In this document: positions 21,399 through 26,567 of the stretch, one piece after another | Layout of the letters: the number at the start of each line of letters is the position of its first letter | Numbering within the stretch: the stretch's first letter is position 1 | The notes under the pieces: generated by a model | Told to the model about the DNA's origin: nothing | Databases searched by the model: none | Seen by the model: the letters and a program-made list of their open reading frames with translations, nothing else | Position numbers and translations under genes: made by a program | Assembly (NCBI GenBank): GCA_943704425.1 | Contig: CALSCP010000899.1 | Coordinates: 1-26,567 of the forward strand | DNA: 26,567 nucleotides | Direction of reading: 5' to 3' | Source of the DNA: Ministeria vibrans ATCC 50519 | Taxonomy: Eukaryota; Opisthokonta; Filasterea

Positions 21399-24300
21399 AT
21401 GCCTCTCTTGTCGTTGACAAACGACGGAAGTCGCGGGCGCGACGGAGGTCACGGCGCTCGCGGCGCAACTCCAACAAAGCTCGGGTATCATGGTGCGGAT
21501 GGCAGCGCGGGCGAGCCGGGCGCGACTGGCGAGAACGGCGGTTCGATTTATCTGCATCTTTCGCCGGACCGTGACGAGAGCGCCATCGTCATCAACGCAC
21601 AGCTCGAAGGCCAGGAGCCCGCTCAGTACACGCTTATGATCCAGGATGAAACCAACAGCTTGGAGCTGTCGTCGTGCGGCGGGCCGGGAGGCAACGGGGG
21701 CTGTGGCGGGGCGGGCGGCGACGGCTCGAGCGGCGTTCCCGGCGAGAACGCCCGCGCCAACTGCACTGGCACCAACGGTGGCCGCGGCGGGAATGGGGGC
21801 AATGGCTGCGATGGTGGTGCGGCAGGAGATGGCGGCGCAGGTGGGATGGTTGTCGTGGCAGCCTCCGAGAACGACACCGACATGTTTATGCTCGTCAAAG
21901 CGCACCCGCTCGTCAACGGTGGCTTGCCAGGCGCCGGTGGAACTCCGGGCGAAGAAGGAAACGGCGCACCTGGAGGCAAAGGTGGCCAAGGCTTTAGCTA
22001 CACGCAACGGTCGACACGCGCCGATGGGGTGCAGATTACCAGCCAAAAGTACTCGAGCGGCGGACACGACGGCGCTGCCGGAAGACCGGGCAAGAAGGGC
22101 CGCCGGGGACCCGACGGCAAACGCGGGCAAGATGGACGCTTTCTCTTTCGTATTGTCACCATGAGCGGCCAAGAGGTCGACTACCCCTGGCTCTACTCCA
22201 TTCGCCTTGTCCTGCCCAGTGTCCACACCGAGGCACGCAGCGGAACCGGCATCCTCGAGCCCGGCAGCATGTGCGACACCACCCTTGTTGTCGGCAACAC
22301 TGGTGAAATGCCTACCCCGGCTCGTCAGCCTACCGTTTTTTCCTTGCTTCCCGACGATTGGGTATCATTCTAAAATATTTGAATTTTTGTTGTTGACTGT
22401 AACAACACCAACAACAACAACAGCAACAATAATAATAATAATCATAATCATAATAATTTTATTATTATTATTAATTTATTATTCATAATAGTAATAATGT
22501 TATTGTTATTGTTTTTTATTCATTAGGTGTACTTTGAGCCACACAGCGACTGTGCACTTCTGACGCAGTCCATTGCACGCGGGCACACCGCATCAACAGT
22601 GCTGCGGTGGCAAGTGTGCAGCTCGCCAGGCCCCACGGTGGGCAACCCATTGCACGAGACGGCGACGCTGCGCTTTGAGGCGCGCATGCGACGCGTTAAT
22701 CAAATTCACCCTGCGGTGCAGGGCCAACACATCACGCTGCCCATTGCTCATGTGGCAGCGTCTAGCATTGCCCACATGCCTGCGGCCATTGCACTTAGCG
22801 AGGAGACGCCCTTGGCCGTGGCCGTACACAACGCCAGTGCTCTTCCGCTCGGTCTTGACGCCGAACCGGCGCGTGTGCTCTCCCTTCGCATCGAAATCAC
22901 CGATGTACACTATCCACTCACCGCTCTCACCCCGTTTTCCCTCGACACCTGTCCGTATCGTTTGTACGATGCTGTCGGGCGCCACGTTGACACTCTCGGC
23001 GGTCCCGTTGCTCTGCTTGCCCCGCACGCGGACCATATCGTTGCTGGCTCTATCTCCTTCGACGCTTGCGTGCCCGCCTACTCCAAAATCTCCTTCCGTT
23101 CCACTCTTGAGCTTGGCGATGTCAACGAGCCGCTCACACCGAATGTGGTTCAGTATCGCGACTGGCACCTGGTGTTGGCCGAGAAGTGCGATTGTGCCGA
23201 CGATTGCGAGATTTTGCTTGTGACCAACTCGGCGACGAGCGCTCACGAAGTCGTCGCTTGGCGCAACCTCTGTGCCATGTTTGGTCGCTCGTGCGCCGTC
23301 TGGAACATTGACCTCTACGACTGCCTTCGATTGGGGCGCAGTGCCAGCAACAGCAACAATAGTTTCTTTGAGCGTCTGCGCGGCCGTCTTGTCGTTGTCC
23401 TCAACAACGAACGCCTCCTCAATGAGTCGTGGGGTCACTCGGCAATGCAATCGGGCGCAATCTGCCACCGCGAACTTCTCCATGGCATCGTCTATCATGC
23501 TTTACACGTTTACATCTGCGGCCAATCCTCCGGTATCGACTTCTCACGTCTACTTGTGCCCGCGCTGCCCAACGGCGAGGCCCCCGAGCGCTCTGTGCTT
23601 TTCGCGTCAGTTGATGCCTTTCTCAATGCCCGTGTGGGCGCTACCGCTGCTACTGCCGGTGCCGCTGCCCTGGAATCGGGTTCTCGTGGTCCCGTGCCGC
23701 AGTCATCCATGGCCACAGCAGACGTCAAGGTATCGAAAGAAAAAATGAAGGGCTGTAAACCGTGCGTGCGCGGCGTTTGACACTCTAGCACCTTCGATAG
23801 GGATTCATGCGAAAGAGAGGAGGACAGGACGGCAAGCGATCGTACAAGATGCGGTACTGGGCCCTTTTTAGCAACTTGGCGACACTCGCGTATTACAAGG
23901 ATCCCACTGACACATTTCCGCTTGGGATGATTTGGCTGCGCAATGCGACACTCACTTGCGAAGGCGCAACCAAGCTGATCATTCGTACACCGGAACGAAC
24001 TTTCTTTCTCGATGTGTGTGCTCGCTCGAAGAAACTGTCGTCGAGCGAGTCATCGGCCAAAGCGCGACGTGGCGCAGCCGTCGCCGCCGGGTGTCTCCGG
24101 GGCACGTCTCGTGATGTCTGGGTGAGCTCGCTTAACGGTGCCATTGAAATGGCGGATCTCATGAACGACCATTGTGACTTTGAGCAGGCGGAGGAGATGG
24201 TGGAGGAAGAGGAGGTGCCGACCGACGACAGCCGTGATGCCACGCTGTCACTGTCACCCACACCACCGCACTCCACCACCGCCGCCAACCGGGACGGATC

Positions 24301-26536
24301 GAAGCAGCATTTGACCCCACGTGCGCGTGCGGAACACGCTCTACGTCTCTCGCAACTGTCATCACTCTCAGTGCTCTCCGCCGGCGCGCGTGTTTCCAAC
24401 CGACAGGCGCTCTCGACGATGAGCGCCCCTGGCGCACCCGTCTCCTCGTCGGTCTCCGTAACCACCAAGACCACACAGCCATCGAGCGCGGCCCGGTTGG
24501 TGGGCCCGGCCAACAGCGCGGAAGCTGACTATGCCGGCTACCTGCGCAAGAGGGGCGCTCCCCACTCGTCCGCGTGGAAGAGACGCTGGTTCGTCTTACG
24601 CCGTGACTCGCGTACGCTCGCCTACTATGAGACGGCGACCAGCACCAAACCCAAAGGCGTCATTTCGCTCGAACGCTTCACGTTGCTGGACCCACCAGTG
24701 GGAGACTCAGCCATGGCCAAGGGCTGTGGCTTTCTGCTTGCTACCCCCATGCGCACCTACCGCATTGCATGCTGTGCCAAGGAACACGGTGGTGCCAGTG
24801 TTGTGTCAGCGTGGCGTCACGAGCTGCAGCGTGACCCATCAAGTCATACGCCCGACCAGGCACACGACGTGAAGGAGGCGCAACTGTATGAAGTAGTTGA
24901 GGACGATGACGATGACGATGAAGATGAAGAGGAGGAAGTGGCGGAGATGGCGGTGGATGAGAAGGGAAGAGAAGAAGCAGACTTGACTGGTGTCGAGGGA
25001 GACTCGGAAGCGATTGTGGAACATGAAGGTGAAGAAGAAGAGGAAGAAGAGGCTGAAGAGAAACGTGAAGAAGACAGCGACAACGGCATTGTCGAAGATG
25101 ATCACGAAGTGGACGATGATGACGATGACGATGACGATGATGACGGTGATGATGATGAGACGCGCTGGGCGATGCTGAATAACACTGACTCGTGGGAAGG
25201 AGGCGCGAATGAGCCAGAAATGGATTGGAGCGAGAGCACCGCAAAGTACGATTTTGAGGCGGGTCCCATTCCCGAGCGCCCTATCGCCGCCGTGGATGCG
25301 GAGTGCACTGTTGCTCCCACTGCTGGCGACGCGTCACTTCGACGGCAGCGCTCGCCATGGCTCGTCTTCGACAATGACCAGCATGAACTGGCTTCGCTCC
25401 CGTCGAGTCTACTTGCCGCGCGTGCCTCGGTCAATGTGATTGATCGAATTGAAGTGAAAACAGCGTACACGCGCCCCGCGCGGCCGCAACCACGCGACCT
25501 CGAGCGTCGTGCTCTGCGCATTGCGACGGTACTGCGTGAACGCGAGCCGGCGCGACGTGTCTGTGTCGTGTACACCTTCAATCCTGTGGACATTCCCGGT
25601 GGCATACTGCGACGTCGCATGCACCTTGGGACGATTGAGGTGCGACGTTCGGTCAACAATGACTACGCGCCGGTTGTGTTTTGCGACGCCGATGATGCCC
25701 AGCTTCACTCGGGCGCTCCCTTTGTCCACAGCGCCGCCAACCTGTGTGGCGTCTTGAAGGCGATGCACTATTTCAAGAAACTTGACATTCTCGCTGCGCT
25801 TCCCTTGCGCTTCGATGCCGCACAGCACCGCATTGCGGGACCTCTGGTGGACGCTATCATCAGCGATCTGATGGACGAGCAGGCGTGTTATCGCGCCGAT
25901 AGCCCCTGGGCTGGAGCCTGGACGCCACGTGTGCTCAAGCACCGCGGCCTCACCTACCTGCGTCACCTGTGCACAGCGTGGTTCTCCAACGACGCTGTGC
26001 GTGGCGTCCCGGCTGCCACTGACAAACGCCTTGCGCTCGAGCGTATTGCTGTCACCATCTTACTCGTGTGCAACCGCTGTGTGGGCAAGGCGGATCGCCT
26101 GCTTCTGCGTCGTCGCCAGCGCGCTGTCTCAACTGCCTCTCTTGCCCTTCTCAATGGATTTTTGGCAAACATCACCTTTGGAGAGCAGGCAGGCAGTGTG
26201 CGCTTGCGACCGCAACAGCAGCTGCTGAAGCAACTTTCCAAGCAGGCGAGTGCCATGAAAAAGCGCGAGAAGGCCTCCAAGATTGACCGTCACGAGTGTC
26301 TGCGCCGCCTGCGCGCTCCGCACGCCACGCCGACTCAGTCGTGCCCGGCCAGCAGCTCGCTGGCGTACGCGTCCCAGCCCAACATGGTGCTCTCCGCCGA
26401 TGAGTATGCCGAAGTCGCCTTGCCTGCATCCACTCTTCTTCCGCGCATTCAGCAGCCTGTGTTTTCAACTACACAGGAGCGTGAGTCTGGCATTGCAGCT
26501 CACGCTCACGCGGGAACCTATACATACGTTGTATAA
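21399..26536 (+). CDS. Large collagen-like Gly-X-Y, beta-domain and double-PH protein of unknown function
   Basis: Three exons, 21399-22361, 22527-23729 and 23801-26536 (TAA), join in frame to 1,633 residues. Residues about 10-250 are Gly-rich with true Gly-X-Y runs (GYHGADGSAGEPGATGEN; GAAGRPGKKGRRGPDGKRG) interleaved with beta-strand segments. This layout recalls the Gly-rich/beta proteins of bacteria and protists that I know as DUF7932; that link is from memory and tentative. Residues 250-560 look like beta-sandwich. Residues about 555-680 may be an alpha/beta fold (CEILLVTNSATSAHEVVAW, LVVVLNNERLL). PH domain 1 is 723-838 (GFMRKRGGQDGKRSYKMRYW), abutting the second intron. PH domain 2 is about 963-1066 (GYLRKRGAPHSSAWKRRWFV). 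An acidic stretch (1088-1176) and an unassigned alpha-helical C-terminus follow. There is no signal peptide or TM helix, so a cytoplasmic, phosphoinositide-binding scaffold is the simplest reading. Upstream exons cannot be excluded. Confidence 0.85.
22401..22498 (+). repeat. (AAC)n/(AAT)n followed by (ATT)n in an intron
   Basis: AAC triplets pass into AAT triplets, then invert to TTATTATTATT. The two halves could pair as a hairpin in the intron 22362-22526 of the Gly-X-Y/PH gene. Confidence 0.8.
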
Positions 26537-26567
26537 TTTATTACATTACAATACAAGGTCATTTCTA

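Noticed and set aside
21378-22226. 282-codon open frame on the minus strand opposite the Gly-X-Y exon
   Set aside because: It is a mirror of GC-rich Gly/Ala coding sequence. The plus-strand frame has Gly-X-Y periodicity, joins to the next exon and makes sense as protein.
22593-23498. 301-codon open frame on the minus strand opposite exon 2 of the same gene
   Set aside because: No domain is recognisable, and the plus frame is longer and continuous with the PH domains through a GT-AG intron.
25500-26200. RhoGAP domain after the PH domains
   Set aside because: An IPGG string is reminiscent, but the arginine-finger context and the rest of the RhoGAP pattern are missing.

Overview
The window is nuclear DNA from a gene-dense, intron-rich unicellular eukaryote. 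It holds ten protein genes. About 40 introns can be placed by aligning the spliced products to known families. All are GT-AG, most are 50-200 bp, and several contain long dinucleotide repeats. Nothing prokaryotic is visible: there are no operons and no transposons. A collagen-like Gly-X-Y/PH fusion, a SOX/MATA-type HMG box and a GAF-phosphodiesterase together suggest a free-living protist near amoebozoans or early opisthokonts. That placement is inference from gene content; I cannot name the species. Six Ns at 13041-13046 mark an assembly gap inside a CA repeat.

Layout. A CT repeat (1-165) leads into the 3' end of an ornithine aminotransferase gene (+, stop 841). This converges, with a 45-bp gap, on a cyclic-nucleotide phosphodiesterase with a GAF domain (-, 2788-887). 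Across a 422-bp divergent promoter lies a KIN17 homologue (+, 3211-4958), then an AATF/Bfr2 homologue (+, 5160-7492) and a carnitine acyltransferase family protein (+, 7761-9945). On the minus strand come TRAPPC4 (10673-10043), transaldolase (12247-10764) and a coiled-coil protein with a weak HAUS3-like N-terminus (14462-12567). A 1.8-kb non-coding interval with perfect CRE palindromes precedes an HMG-box gene (+, 16253-17171). A class I alpha-mannosidase (+, about 17568-21007, 12 exons) and a 1,633-residue Gly-X-Y/beta/double-PH protein (+, 21399-26536) complete the window.

Most of the genes are unrelated housekeeping functions: amino-acid and pentose metabolism, rRNA processing, DNA/RNA maintenance, Golgi trafficking and N-glycan trimming. 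They do not form one pathway. KIN17 and AATF are tandem nuclear factors. TRAPPC4 and the mannosidase both serve the ER/Golgi.

Most notable: (1) the carnitine acyltransferase homologue has the correct fold signatures and a peroxisomal SRL C-terminus, but the catalytic His is Gly and other substrate-binding positions are changed, so it looks like a pseudoenzyme; (2) the large Gly-X-Y/PH protein has an architecture I do not recognise; (3) a SOX/MATA-class HMG-box gene sits behind a long regulatory-looking interval; (4) several introns, confirmed by family alignment, use GTYCGTC donors.
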